A stretch of 64,000 nucleotides of DNA, taken from Flavobacteriales bacterium UBA852. Lineage in GTDB: Bacteria; Bacteroidota; Bacteroidia; Flavobacteriales_E; Vicingaceae. The position numbers and the translations under genes were made by a program. Numbering within the stretch: position 1 is the first letter of the stretch; each line of letters starts with the position of its first letter. This document shows positions 7,138 to 16,742 of this stretch, one piece after another. The notes below the pieces were generated by a model that was given only the letters and a program-made list of their open reading frames with translations, searched no databases and was not told the DNA's origin. The stretch covers positions 49,239-113,238 of the forward strand of contig DBGO01000003.1 in assembly GCA_002295925.1 (NCBI GenBank), in the 5' to 3' direction.

Positions 7138-9711
7138 TTACTGTTCTTTCAAATAGGTTGATTGAAAGAAATTTAAATAAAGTGAAGTGTTTTTGTCTTT
7201 ATAATATTTAGGGAAATTGGATGTAGAGATAATAAAATACGGGTAAGATTTTTGCAATACTTCTGACAGTTCTTTTTTGTTGAGTTTAAAAGTGCGATAA
7301 TAATTTATTGCTTCGGCTGCCGTGGGAAATTCTTTAACCGTAATCAGTTCGTTTTTTGCATCAATAAACATGCTTTCAACTTTGAGTTTGCTTTCGGGGA
7401 AATATTTGATATTGAAATCGGAAATAATGCTTTTGTATTGATTTTTCTTTTTGTCGGCAATGGGAACAACCATTACAAAATAATGGGGTATATCTTTATC
7501 CGGGCTGTATTCAACTGTTGGGAAATCGCCGGGAGGTCCGGATTTTTCTTTCTTTAATAAATTTAATATTTCTTGCGCTTTTTTTGCCGATTCGGTATTG
7601 GGATGTTGTTGGATGACATATTCCAACGCTACTTTGAAAGTATCGCGCGGTGCGGTTTCGCCTATTGCAAGTGCTTTAAGCAAGTCAAATTTATCTTGAA
7701 TATGATTTTCGGCAAATATCGATTTGGATTTTTCGCAACGCAATATTACTTTGTTGTAGTAATGTTTTTTGTATAAGTCGTAAGCTCGTTCGTAATAATC
7801 TTCAGCTTTTTTTCTTTCTTCTCGAGCCAATTTCATATAAACCGGATCGGAAATGATTCGAGCATATTCACTGTCGGGATATTTATCGAGGATAATCCGC
7901 TTAATGCGCTCGGCATTTTTATCATCTTCTTGGGCTAAATATATTCTGTATTCGGCATATAATGAGGGTAAAAAGTAAAACGAGGTATCGTAATTGTTTA
8001 TAATTTCGTTGTAGTTGGCAATGGCATTGTCGTAATCTTCAAAATGTTCTTTCATGATAGTTGCTGCATTGTAGAGTGCTTCTACTTTTTTGGCGTGTGC
8101 TTGCATTTGTTTTTCTTGCGAAAGTGGAATATTTTTTAAATAATATTCGGGTGTGAATTTGGGGTTGACAGTGGTGTCGCTTTCCAAGGTGTCAATATCG
8201 TTTTCTTCAATAAATTCTGCCAAAGATTGTTTGTTGCTTCGTCGCCAATCGTCTTCCAGTTTGCGGTTGCCCCATATTTTTTTAAACTCGTTTACCCCGA
8301 ATGCCATTGTTGTGGGATTGTAAAAATACCACTCGCCGTTGGAGTTGTTTATATTGGGTGTGTTGGTGTTGCTATTTGTAATGTCGCTGTTTTGCATGGC
8401 TTCAAGTTGTTCTTTTTTGCGTTCCTCTTCTTCTTGTGCCTTTTCTATCAGCGCTTGAATCAACTTGTCGCGTTCGCTTTCACTCATTTGAGCCAAAGTA
8501 AGCATACTGTCTTCGTATTGAACAATTTTCAGGTTTTCGACCAAGTCTTTTAATCCTTCATGTTTGTCATAAACGGTTAAATAACTTTTATGGTCTTTGG
8601 GTAAAAACTGCAAAGTACTGTCATAATAGGCTTCAGCAAGAATGTAGTCGGGTTTGTCAAAATAATAATCGGCCAGTCGCATGTAGCTGAGTGCTTTTTG
8701 TTTGGTGTTTTTTACACTTGAAGCAACCGATTTTTTAAGATAATCGACAGCCAAATCGTCTTTCCACTCTTTAAACGCAATATCGGCAAGAGCATAATAA
8801 ATTTGGTCGCGATACTCGATGTTTTTGTCGTCTTTGAGCATTTTTTCGAGCATCTTTTTTACTTCGTCTTTATTCTTTGAATTAACATCGTAAGCCAAAG
8901 CCCTGCTGATTTGCGCATTGAAATATAACTCGTAAGGAGGCTTCATTTTTATCACTTGCGAAAAATAATGCGAAGCATTTTTATAATCGCTTTGCTTCAA
9001 ATAAAGTTGTGCCAAAATGTAAGTTAAGCGACTGCGTTTGTCTTTGTTTTTTGTATGTGTAATGGCTTTTGTCAAATAATGAGCCGCCAAAGGATAGTCG
9101 GCTTTTTTTATGTAGAAATCGGCTATTTGTGCAAAAATTTCTGCCCGTAAATCTTCCGGAACTTCTCTCGCTTTTTCTAATTTTTCGAGCAATTTTTCGG
9201 CTTTTTGCATATCACCAAGTGCCATATAGGTTTTTACTTGCCAAAGCAATGCCTCGTAATATTCGGGGCGTGCCGGAAATGCTTTGGCTACATATTTAAA
9301 TATTTCCAATGCCCGAAAATATTCTTGCTTGTAAAAACGGGCTTTTCCTATCAATAAGTAACAATTATCTATCCATTTATTGTATTCTTTTTTGCGGATA
9401 TTGATGGAGTGAAACTCTATTACATTTGAGCATTTATCGATAATCTTATCCATGTCGGGATAAAGATTTTTTGCCGTTTCTTCGTCGCCATAAACAAAAA
9501 TGGGGAGTAACTCGCTGTAATCTTCCTGGTGTTCTGCCCAAATTTTTTCTTGGCTTTCTTTTAAAATTTCTTTGGCATTAAACCATCCGTTGTATCGCGA
9601 AGTGGTATTGTGATACAACCTGTGGGTAAAACCCGCTTTTTTTGTTGAGCATTGCCACAACAACAAAGCAGTTAAAAAGATGATTGATATGTTGCGCAGT
9701 TTTTTATTCAA
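7138..9711 (-). CDS. sprE: T9SS periplasmic lipoprotein PorW/SprE
   Basis: An 857-residue TPR lipoprotein. It starts with a lipoprotein signal (LLWQCSTKK, acylated Cys at residue 21), followed by the conserved FTHRLYHNTTSRYNGWFNAK block typical of SprE (Flavobacterium gliding/secretion) and PorW (Porphyromonas T9SS). Most of the rest is helical TPR-like repeat, with a low-complexity Asn/Thr linker near residue 440-455. Length matches the roughly 870-residue SprE. Known role: required for type IX secretion and, in gliders, for motility; it bridges the PorK/N ring and the PorLM motor or translocon. Context fits, because the window encodes at least five proteins with T9SS sorting domains. Confidence 0.9.
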   Translation of the reverse strand: MNKKLRNISIIFLTALLLWQCSTKKAGFTHRLYHNTTSRYNGWFNAKEILKESQEKIWAEHQEDYSELLPIFVYGDEETAKNLYPDMDKIIDKCSNVIEFHSINIRKKEYNKWIDNCYLLIGKARFYKQEYFRALEIFKYVAKAFPARPEYYEALLWQVKTYMALGDMQKAEKLLEKLEKAREVPEDLRAEIFAQIADFYIKKADYPLAAHYLTKAITHTKNKDKRSRLTYILAQLYLKQSDYKNASHYFSQVIKMKPPYELYFNAQISRALAYDVNSKNKDEVKKMLEKMLKDDKNIEYRDQIYYALADIAFKEWKDDLAVDYLKKSVASSVKNTKQKALSYMRLADYYFDKPDYILAEAYYDSTLQFLPKDHKSYLTVYDKHEGLKDLVENLKIVQYEDSMLTLAQMSESERDKLIQALIEKAQEEEERKKEQLEAMQNSDITNSNTNTPNINNSNGEWYFYNPTTMAFGVNEFKKIWGNRKLEDDWRRSNKQSLAEFIEENDIDTLESDTTVNPKFTPEYYLKNIPLSQEKQMQAHAKKVEALYNAATIMKEHFEDYDNAIANYNEIINNYDTSFYFLPSLYAEYRIYLAQEDDKNAERIKRIILDKYPDSEYARIISDPVYMKLAREERKKAEDYYERAYDLYKKHYYNKVILRCEKSKSIFAENHIQDKFDLLKALAIGETAPRDTFKVALEYVIQQHPNTESAKKAQEILNLLKKEKSGPPGDFPTVEYSPDKDIPHYFVMVVPIADKKKNQYKSIISDFNIKYFPESKLKVESMFIDAKNELITVKEFPTAAEAINYYRTFKLNKKELSEVLQKSYPYFIISTSNFPKYYKDKNTSLYLNFFQSTYLKEQ

Positions 9712-9758
9712 GCCGGTAAATGAAGTTTTAAATAACTCTCAATGTGCTTTTTTATTGT

Positions 9759-10907
9759 TTAATTGCCGAAAATTGAGGCTAATTTTTCTTCCAATGCGGC
9801 ACCACGAATGTTTTTGGCAATAATTTTTCTGTCAGGGTCTATCAAAACAGTGAAAGGGATGCCTTGAATACCAAATTCTTGCACAACCATCGATTGCCAT
9901 CCTTTTAGCTCTGAAACGTGATTTGTCCATTCCAATCCGTCTTGTTGAATTGCATCCAGCCAACCTTGTTTGGCATTGGGTTGATTGGGTAAACCATCCA
10001 ACGATACCGAAAATACATCAAAACCTTTGTCGTGATATTTTTTATATAAGCGCACCACGTTAGGGTTTTCTGCACGACAAGGTTTACACCATGATGCCCA
10101 AAAATCGACCAATACATATTTACCTTTTAAATCATAAAGCGAACGAATTTCGCCTTTTGGGTCGGGTAATTGAATGTTGGGAATTTGCGTGCCGATAGCC
10201 AATTGACTGATGCTTTGTACTTTTTGATGAAATGCCATATAATAAGGCGAACTAGGATATTTTTCGCCAACTGCTTGATCAACTTTTTTGTACATTTCAA
10301 GATGTTCGTCGGGGTTAAGTTGTTCTACCAATGCTAAACTCAAAAAAGAAGAAGGGTCTTGGTTGATTTCGTTGACAACATAATTAGTAAGGTCGCGAAC
10401 CGCTTCTTGGAATTTTATTTCCAATTGCGGTAAAATAGTGTCTTTGCCCGGGTTGTTCATGTTCGCTTGATATAAACGGTTTAGCGAGTCGCGTAACATA
10501 TAGTTTTTCTTAATAAAATTGTTGTAATCTTGTAAACGTTTACTTTCTTCCGAGCCGGTTACCGTATAAAAGTCGCTTAAACTATCGATGTTACCCGTTA
10601 CGGTAACATGTTCGTTACTGTCTAAAATTAGGTTGAGGTAATTTTGATCATTTACTTTTAAACGGTAAAATCCTTTGTCTTTTACATTGTAATCAAAAGA
10701 AAAATCGCCGTTTTCTTCGGTATAAGCCGTGTCAAGCGGTTCAATTTTTCCGGGCGACAATTTTTCAAGGTAAATCGCAGTTCCATTTTCAGCATTGGTC
10801 AGAGTTCCTTTAATGTTGGCATTTTCGTTGTTTTTATTGCTTCCGCCGCAGGCAGAAAATATAATGACTGCAACAAGTGTTAGTAGGTTGATAAATTGTT
10901 TTTTCAT
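9759..10907 (-). CDS. TlpA-like thiol-disulfide oxidoreductase lipoprotein with DUF4369 domain
   Basis: A 382-residue envelope protein. The signal peptide ends in a lipobox (FSAC, Cys20). Residues about 30-110 form a DUF4369-like beta domain, a helical middle follows, and the C-terminal thioredoxin fold carries the redox motif WASWCKPC (Cys274, Cys277) and the cis-Pro region GIPFTVLID. Known: such proteins reduce or exchange disulfides in periplasmic proteins, sometimes in cytochrome c maturation or copper handling; the partner is not evident here. It lies 23 bases downstream of gatB, likely in the same transcript. Confidence 0.88.
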   Translation of the reverse strand: MKKQFINLLTLVAVIIFSACGGSNKNNENANIKGTLTNAENGTAIYLEKLSPGKIEPLDTAYTEENGDFSFDYNVKDKGFYRLKVNDQNYLNLILDSNEHVTVTGNIDSLSDFYTVTGSEESKRLQDYNNFIKKNYMLRDSLNRLYQANMNNPGKDTILPQLEIKFQEAVRDLTNYVVNEINQDPSSFLSLALVEQLNPDEHLEMYKKVDQAVGEKYPSSPYYMAFHQKVQSISQLAIGTQIPNIQLPDPKGEIRSLYDLKGKYVLVDFWASWCKPCRAENPNVVRLYKKYHDKGFDVFSVSLDGLPNQPNAKQGWLDAIQQDGLEWTNHVSELKGWQSMVVQEFGIQGIPFTVLIDPDRKIIAKNIRGAALEEKLASIFGN

Positions 10908-10930
10908 TTTTATGGTTTTATGATTATTGT

Positions 10931-12385
10931 TTATTGTTCTAATTTTTCTCTTACTAATTTATTGGCCAGTTTCGGGTCGGCTTTGCCTTTTGAAAGTTTC
11001 ATTACTTCGCCCATAAACAATCCGATGAGTCCTTTTTTGCCATTTTTATATTCCTCAACTTTTTCGGGGTATTTTGCAATGGCTTCCTCTACATATTGAA
11101 GTAAAGCATCGTCGTCAGACTCTTGCAGCCAATTGTTTTCTTGCGCTAATTCCTCGGCTGTTTTTTCCGGATTTTCAATAAGTGTGGGGAAAAGTTTTTG
11201 GTTGGCCAACGAATTACTTATTTTGTTCTCTTCGATTAAAGTAATAATTTGCGCTATATGTTTTGGTTGTAAAGGAAAATCGGTGATGTGTAACGCATTT
11301 TCGTTTAAAAACGACTTTACTGCACCGTTTATCCAATTGGCAGCTGCTTTAAAATTGTTTGTCAGCTCTATCAATTCATTAAAAAATAAAGCAATATCCT
11401 TATCTTCGATAATGATGGAAGCATCGTAATCGCTTAATCCCAATTCTTGGGTAAATTTTGTATAAAGTTCGTTAGGTAAAGGTGGTAAGGAGTTTTTAAC
11501 CTTTGCGATGTAGTCTTGTTCAACAAAAACAGGCTGCAAATCCGGCTCGGGAAAATAGCGGTAATCATGAGCCATTTCTTTACTTCTCAAGGAAAAAGTA
11601 ATGCCTTTTACGGCATCAAAAGAGCGTGTTTCTTGCTCTACAGTCCCCCCACTTTCAATCAATTCTATTTGTCGTTTTATTTCAAAGTCAATGGCACGTT
11701 GTACATTACGCAATGAGTTCATGTTTTTTACTTCGGCACGAGTGCCAAATGTTTTACTGCCTTTGGGCATAACTGAAATGTTGGCATCTACACGCAAACT
11801 TCCCTCTTCCATATTGCCGTCGCAAATACCGATGTATCGAACCAATTTTCGTATTTCGGCAATATAGGCATACGCTTCTTCCGAAGAACGTATTTCGGGT
11901 TCCGAAACAATTTCTACCAAAGGCACGCCTGCACGGTTCAGGTCAATTAATGTATTGAAAGGGTCTTGGTCGTGCATACTTTTTCCTGCATCTTCTTCTA
12001 TATGTATGCGGGTAATATTTATTTTTTTCTCATTATCCGTATGCGGAAAAATAGTGATGTATCCACCGGTGCAAATAGGTGTTTTGTCTTGTGTAATTTG
12101 ATATCCTTTTGGCAGATCGGCATAGAAATAATTTTTTCGTGCAAATTGGTTTTCGTAAGTAATATTGGCTTTTACGGCAGAACCTAACCGAACGGCATAT
12201 TCTACCACTTTTTCATTTAGTCGCGGCAATGTGCCGGGATGCCCTAATGTAATAGGACTGACATTGGTATTTGGTGTTACACCAAACTCGGTAGAGTCGG
12301 CAGCAAAAGCTTTGCTTTTTGTTTGTAATTGGGCATGAATTTCCAACCCTATTACAGCTTCATATTTATCATAAATACTACTCAT
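10931..12385 (-). CDS. gatB: Aspartyl/glutamyl-tRNA(Asn/Gln) amidotransferase subunit B
   Basis: A 484-residue subunit of GatCAB, which converts mischarged Glu-tRNA-Gln or Asp-tRNA-Asn to the correct amidated form in the cytosol. Family landmarks seen: YEAVIGLEIHAQLQTKSKAF at the N-terminus, then NYFYADLPKGYQITQ, GVPLVEIVSEPEIRSSEEA, TRAEVKNMNS, and the C-terminal YqeY-like helical tail ending with GLFMGEVMKLSKGKADPKL. Length is normal for GatB. gatA and gatC are not in the window. The PNP gene ends 5 bases upstream, so the two genes are probably cotranscribed. Confidence 0.97.
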   Translation of the reverse strand: MSSIYDKYEAVIGLEIHAQLQTKSKAFAADSTEFGVTPNTNVSPITLGHPGTLPRLNEKVVEYAVRLGSAVKANITYENQFARKNYFYADLPKGYQITQDKTPICTGGYITIFPHTDNEKKINITRIHIEEDAGKSMHDQDPFNTLIDLNRAGVPLVEIVSEPEIRSSEEAYAYIAEIRKLVRYIGICDGNMEEGSLRVDANISVMPKGSKTFGTRAEVKNMNSLRNVQRAIDFEIKRQIELIESGGTVEQETRSFDAVKGITFSLRSKEMAHDYRYFPEPDLQPVFVEQDYIAKVKNSLPPLPNELYTKFTQELGLSDYDASIIIEDKDIALFFNELIELTNNFKAAANWINGAVKSFLNENALHITDFPLQPKHIAQIITLIEENKISNSLANQKLFPTLIENPEKTAEELAQENNWLQESDDDALLQYVEEAIAKYPEKVEEYKNGKKGLIGLFMGEVMKLSKGKADPKLANKLVREKLEQ

Positions 12386-12390
12386 GTCGA

Positions 12391-13209
12391 TTAATTGTAT
12401 AATCCGTAAATCATTTCTTGAATCAGGTGTGAAAGTTTTGGTTCGGCGGCAGCTGCAATTTCTTGCACTTCTTCATGCGATATTTCAACTATTTTTCCGG
12501 GAACACCCAAATCGGTAATTACAGAAGCGGCAAAGCAAGGGATGCTCATATGGTTGGCAACAATTGCTTCCGGCACAGTGCTCATACCAACGGCATCACC
12601 ACCTACTATGCGCACATATTTATATTCTGAGGGAGTTTCATATGTTGGTCCCGGAAGTGCAACATAAACACCTTCTTTTACATTTATGTTCAATTCTTTG
12701 GCTTTTATATGTGCTAAATCAAGCAACATTTTGCTGTAAGGCTCACTCATATCCGGAAATCGAGGTCCCAGCTCTTCAAAGTTTTGTCCGCGCAACGGAT
12801 TGTCGGGCATAAGGTTGATGTGGTCGTTAATAAGCATAATATCGCCAATTTCAAAATCGGGGTTTACACCACCGCTGGCATTGGAAAGCAAAAGGTATTC
12901 GATGCCCAAAAATTTCATTACTCGAATCGGAAAAACGGTTTGTTGCATAGTGTATCCTTCGTAGTAATGAAAACGACCTTGCATGGCAACAATATCAACA
13001 CCTTTTATTTTTCCGAAAATTAAATTTCCGCCATGTCCTTTTACGGTACTTACCGGAAAGTTTGGGATTTCGGTATAAGGTATTTTATGCGTTATTTCTA
13101 TATCATCCACCAATCCACCCAGTCCGGTACCCAATACGATACCCACTTTAGGGTTTTCATTTGTTTTTGTCTTTAAGTAAGACGCTGTTTCTTGAATTTG
13201 CTGTAACAT
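12391..13209 (-). CDS. Purine-nucleoside phosphorylase (trimeric, inosine/guanosine type)
   Basis: A 272-residue cytosolic enzyme that phosphorolyses inosine and guanosine to the free base and ribose-1-phosphate. Motifs of the trimeric PNP family are visible: VGIVLGTGLGGL (phosphate site), VKGHGGNLIFG, GRFHYYEGY, LSNASGGVN and GPTYETPSEYK, then GGDAVGMSTVPEAIVA. The start MLQQIQETASYL lies 53 bases inside the 3' end of lpxK; no later ATG would keep the N-terminal helix, so the overlap is accepted. Together with hpt it supports purine salvage. Confidence 0.94.
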   Translation of the reverse strand: MLQQIQETASYLKTKTNENPKVGIVLGTGLGGLVDDIEITHKIPYTEIPNFPVSTVKGHGGNLIFGKIKGVDIVAMQGRFHYYEGYTMQQTVFPIRVMKFLGIEYLLLSNASGGVNPDFEIGDIMLINDHINLMPDNPLRGQNFEELGPRFPDMSEPYSKMLLDLAHIKAKELNINVKEGVYVALPGPTYETPSEYKYVRIVGGDAVGMSTVPEAIVANHMSIPCFAASVITDLGVPGKIVEISHEEVQEIAAAAEPKLSHLIQEMIYGLYN

Positions 13210-14251
13210 ATTTTAATATTTCTTCATTAAACTCTTTTTCGTCATTTCCGTGAAAAACTACCCTTACAGGTTGATAATAAAGCGGAATATTGTCAAAATT
13301 ACCGATAATTTCGGGCAAAGATAATCGCATTAAATCTTTTTCGGTAGTAATAATGATTTTATTATTTCCATAAAAATCCTTAAACTCTTGCAGTATTTTT
13401 TGAATGTCGCTTTCTGTAAATATATGATGGTCGGGAAATGGAATGTGTTTCACGTCTTTAAATTCGCGTTTCAATTTGTATAAAAGAGGTGAAGGATTTG
13501 CAATTCCTGTAATTAACAAAACAGACGATTCGGTAGGTGACAGGTTATTTTCGGCAGCTTTTTTGTTTACGGGTGTTAAAGGTTCATATTCCAAATATGA
13601 AAAAAACACTTTTTGATGAGGAAGAGGGTTGATTTCTTCTTCAATTCGTCGCTTGTCAATAGGTGAGAGTATTTTAGACGTTTTGGATACTATAATAATA
13701 TCAGCTCGTTGTGCGCCTCGCCTAAACTCTCTCAGCCGACCGCAAGGAACAGGGTAGTCGTCAATGTATAAAGCGTTGGCGTCGGTAATTAAAATGTTAA
13801 TGCCGGGTTTTATGTAACGGTGCTGAAAAGCATCATCTAAAATGATAATATCCAAATCGGGATTTTCGGATTCAAGTTTGGTAATACCTCTAACTCTGTT
13901 TTCATCAACCGCAACAATTATATCCTTATGTTTATAAGCGTATTGTGCCGGTTCATCGCCAATATCCAGAAATGAAGTGTTTGCATTTGCTGTAACAAAT
14001 CCCGATGTTTTGCGCTTGTATCCTCTGCTTAATGTTGCCAATGAAAATTGGTCTTTCAACAGATTGATTAAATATTCTACATGAGGAGTTTTTCCTGTGC
14101 CGCCCATGGATAAATTTCCTACCGAAATGGTTGGTATGGCAAATTCTTTTGATGAAAATATACCCCAATCGAAAAGTTTGTTTCTGACCCATACAGCCAC
14201 ACCGTAAATCAGGCAAACCGGAAACAATAATATTTTAAGTAACGGCTTCAT
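13157..14251 (-). CDS. lpxK: Tetraacyldisaccharide 4'-kinase
   Basis: Phosphorylates the 4' position of the lipid A disaccharide precursor at the inner membrane. The start is taken at 14251 (MKPLLKILLFPVCLIYGVAV), giving the expected N-terminal membrane helix and 364 residues; a 22-residue upstream extension has no family support. The Walker A region is GNLSMGGTGKTP (about 45-56), and LDDAFQHRYIKPGINILITD is the conserved Walker B/DDAFQH block. The 3' end overlaps the PNP gene by 53 bases in another frame, suggesting coupled translation. It is transcribed divergently from the NIF3 gene. Confidence 0.94.
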   Translation of the reverse strand: MKPLLKILLFPVCLIYGVAVWVRNKLFDWGIFSSKEFAIPTISVGNLSMGGTGKTPHVEYLINLLKDQFSLATLSRGYKRKTSGFVTANANTSFLDIGDEPAQYAYKHKDIIVAVDENRVRGITKLESENPDLDIIILDDAFQHRYIKPGINILITDANALYIDDYPVPCGRLREFRRGAQRADIIIVSKTSKILSPIDKRRIEEEINPLPHQKVFFSYLEYEPLTPVNKKAAENNLSPTESSVLLITGIANPSPLLYKLKREFKDVKHIPFPDHHIFTESDIQKILQEFKDFYGNNKIIITTEKDLMRLSLPEIIGNFDNIPLYYQPVRVVFHGNDEKEFNEEILKYVTANSRNSVLLKDKNK

Positions 14252-14257
14252 TTTCTT

Positions 14258-14265
14258 TATCTTTG
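14258..14265 (+). promoter_or_regulatory. Possible -7 element for the NIF3-family gene
   Basis: TATCTTTG matches TAnnTTTG and lies about 72 bases before the NIF3 start, within the lpxK/NIF3 divergent gap. No TTG is at the usual -33 distance, so this is weak. Confidence 0.25.
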
Positions 14266-14336
14266 CAAAATAATGAATATTTTTAAACTTTGATTGATAT
14301 AAAATCATCTTTTCCAAAACTTTAATCGCTTTTTAT

Positions 14337-15434
14337 ATGAAAATTATTGACGTTATAAATGTTATAGAAGACTATGCTCCTTTGGCTTTGCAAGAAAGTT
14401 ATGATAATGCCGGTTTAATTGTCGGTAATAAAAATGATGAAGTAAGCGGTGTGTTACTTTGTTTGGATTCAACCGAAGAAATTGTTGACGAAGCAATAGC
14501 GAAAAAATGCAATTTGATTGTTGCGCATCATCCTATTGTTTTTTCGGGATTGAAAAAAATTACCGGCAAAAACTATATTGAACGAACAATAATAAAAGCG
14601 ATTCAAAATAATATCGCCATTTATGCCGCACATACCAATTTAGATAATGTATATCTTGGCGTAAATAAAATGATAGGTGATAAGTTGGGTGTAGATAATC
14701 CTAAAATATTATCGCCCAAGAAAGGATTACTGTCAAAGTTGGTTGTTTTTGTGCCCAACGAAAAAGCAAACGAAGTAAGACAAGCTATGTTTGATGCCGG
14801 CGCCGGACAAATAGGCAATTACGATGAGTGCAGTTATAATTTGGAAGGACAAGGAACATTTAGAGCAGGCGATAATACAAACCCTTATGTTGGCGAAAAA
14901 GGAGAGTTGCACTTTGAACCCGAAACAAGAGTTGAAGTTATTGTGCCGGATTATAAACTTAGTCACGTTGTGGCAAAAATGATACAAGCGCACCCTTACG
15001 AGGAGGTTGCATATGATGTATATCCGTTGAAAAACCAATGGCAACAAACCGGAAGTGGAATGTATGGAGAGCTGGAACAAGAAGTTGCTCTAAAAGACTT
15101 TTTGAACAAAATAAAAGAAGTGTTTAATGTTCCGGTAATTCGCCATACGGCAAATGATTTGCAAAAACCGGTAAAAAGAATTGCGTGGTGTGGCGGCTCG
15201 GGGAGTTTTTTATTGCCGGATGCCAAACGTGTGGGAGCGGATGTGTTTATCACGGGCGATTTTAAATACCATCAATTTTTTGACGCCGAAAATGATATAA
15301 TTATCGCCGATATTGGTCATTATGAGAGCGAACAATTCACAATAGAGCTATTTTATGAGCTACTTACGAAAAATTTTTCTAATTTTGCCATTCGTTTGAC
15401 CGAAAAAAATACTAATCCAATTAACTACTATTAA
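14337..15434 (+). CDS. NIF3-like dinuclear metal centre protein
   Basis: A 365-residue member of the NIF3/YbgI/YqfO family (often labelled GTP cyclohydrolase I type 2 homolog). Seen: N-terminal block ESYDNAGLIVGN, metal-ligand regions VAHHPIVFSGLKK and YAAHTNLDN, and the C-terminal GDFKYHQFFDAENDIIIADIGHYESE with His/Glu ligands. The middle (about residues 130-240) is the YqfO-type inserted domain with HPYEEVAYDVYPL, which makes it longer than YbgI (about 247 residues). Known proteins form toroidal hexamers with a di-metal site; the physiological substrate is unsettled. The next gene starts 3 bases after the stop. Confidence 0.93.
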   Translation: MKIIDVINVIEDYAPLALQESYDNAGLIVGNKNDEVSGVLLCLDSTEEIVDEAIAKKCNLIVAHHPIVFSGLKKITGKNYIERTIIKAIQNNIAIYAAHTNLDNVYLGVNKMIGDKLGVDNPKILSPKKGLLSKLVVFVPNEKANEVRQAMFDAGAGQIGNYDECSYNLEGQGTFRAGDNTNPYVGEKGELHFEPETRVEVIVPDYKLSHVVAKMIQAHPYEEVAYDVYPLKNQWQQTGSGMYGELEQEVALKDFLNKIKEVFNVPVIRHTANDLQKPVKRIAWCGGSGSFLLPDAKRVGADVFITGDFKYHQFFDAENDIIIADIGHYESEQFTIELFYELLTKNFSNFAIRLTEKNTNPINYY

Positions 15435-15437
15435 AGT

Positions 15438-16253
15438 ATGGCTAAGAAAGTAAAAACAGAAGCGACTATCGAAGAAAAGTTAAAAGCGTTATACGACTTG
15501 CAACAAATCGATTCGCAAATTGATAAATTAAGAATTATCCGCGGAGAGCTTCCTCTTGAAGTGCAAGATTTGGAAGATGAAATTGCCGGACTGGAAAAAC
15601 GTATCGAAAAATACGTTGACGAAGTGGAAGACCTAGAAAAAGAAATCAGCAATAAAAAGAACATTATTGAAGAGGCAAAAGCATTAATAAAAAAATACGA
15701 AGCCGACCAAAATAATGTACGCAACAATCGTGAGTTTGATGCATTAACCAAAGAAATTGAATTTCAGAAATTAGAAATTGAATTGGCCGAAAAACGCATC
15801 AAAGAATATAAGTTTCAAATAGAAGAGAAACAAAAACTCATCGATGATGCCAAAGCTTTATACGAAGAACGTAAAGCCGATTTGGAAGCCAAGAAAAAAG
15901 AGCTTGAAGAAATAACCGAGGAAACAGCCAAAGAAGAAGAAGAATTGTTGGCAAAATCGGAAAAAGCAGCAGAAAAAATCGAAGAACGTTTATTGAATGC
16001 TTACCGCAGAATTCGTAATAATGCACGCAACGGTTTGGCTGTTGTTACTGTTCAGCGTGATTCTTGCGGGGGATGTTTTGCCAAAGTCCCGCCACAACGT
16101 CAATTGGATATTAAAACACACAAAAAAATTATCGTATGTGAACATTGCGGCAGAATATTGGTAGATGCTTCTTTTGACCCTAATTATGTAGAGCCAACAG
16201 TAGAAGAGAAACCGAAAAAACGTACAACAAGACGTAAAAAAGCAGCGAAATAA
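15438..16253 (+). CDS. Coiled-coil protein with C4-type zinc ribbon
   Basis: A 271-residue cytosolic protein. Residues about 10-185 are a Lys/Glu-rich antiparallel coiled coil. Residues about 205-245 hold a C4 zinc ribbon, CGGC ... CEHCGRILV, as in the CT398/zf-RING_7 family. The tail is strongly basic (KKRTTRRKKAAK), which would suit nucleic-acid contact. It lies 3 bases after the NIF3-family gene, a pairing common in bacteria, suggesting a shared but uncharacterised job. The CT398 homologue in Chlamydia has been linked to sigma54 and secretion; transfer of that role here is uncertain. Confidence 0.88.
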   Translation: MAKKVKTEATIEEKLKALYDLQQIDSQIDKLRIIRGELPLEVQDLEDEIAGLEKRIEKYVDEVEDLEKEISNKKNIIEEAKALIKKYEADQNNVRNNREFDALTKEIEFQKLEIELAEKRIKEYKFQIEEKQKLIDDAKALYEERKADLEAKKKELEEITEETAKEEEELLAKSEKAAEKIEERLLNAYRRIRNNARNGLAVVTVQRDSCGGCFAKVPPQRQLDIKTHKKIIVCEHCGRILVDASFDPNYVEPTVEEKPKKRTTRRKKAAK

Positions 16254-16274
16254 ATAAATTAAAGATTTCAAAAA

Positions 16275-16304
16275 AAATCCCTGTCTGAAATCAGACAGGG
16301 ATTT
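16275..16304. terminator. Bidirectional terminator
   Basis: A 14-bp inverted repeat (16275-16288 with 16291-16304) is flanked by an A-run on the left and a T-run on the right. It sits between the convergent zinc-ribbon gene and the small lipoprotein gene, so it can end both transcripts. Confidence 0.85.
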
Positions 16305-16310
16305 TTAATT

Positions 16311-16640
16311 TCAGGTGTTTTTAACCTTTTCTTTATATTTGAAAACTTCGTACTTAAAGACAATACCCTTTTTGTTGATACTAAAAATACGCTCTATAAT
16401 GTAAAAAAACTTTGGCGGCTGATTTTCTTTCGGTGGCTTTTTGCCAAAATAAGCTATTTTTTGCACGTATATCCATTTTTCACCTTCCGAGATTTTTTCT
16501 TTTCTGTCCGGTTCGCCCAAGCTTTTATAAAGTGCAGTAACATTTTTTCCCAGCCATGGTGAGTCAAAAGCCACAGGTTTTGGCGTACATGAAATTATCA
16601 CAAGACTTATAAGTGAATAAAAAAATAGATTTCTTAACAT
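16311..16640 (-). CDS. Small lipoprotein, possibly BamE/SmpA-like
   Basis: A 109-residue protein with a lipoprotein signal (SLISLVIISCTPKP, Cys at about residue 18). The segment LGKNVTALYKSLGEPDRKEKI followed by GEKWIYVQ resembles the BamE/SmpA fold pattern (helix, turn with a GxP, then W-Y strand), but similarity is by eye only and the function is not established. It stands alone on the minus strand between two plus-strand genes and ends at the shared terminator. Confidence 0.7.
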   Translation of the reverse strand: MLRNLFFYSLISLVIISCTPKPVAFDSPWLGKNVTALYKSLGEPDRKEKISEGEKWIYVQKIAYFGKKPPKENQPPKFFYIIERIFSINKKGIVFKYEVFKYKEKVKNT

Positions 16641-16742
16641 TGCTTTACAAAATTAATCATTTAAGAACCATAACCTTGGGCCCGCTTTGTTTTTAGATAA
16701 ACAGATGTTTAGATGCTCTAAACGGCTTGATTTGTTAGATAT

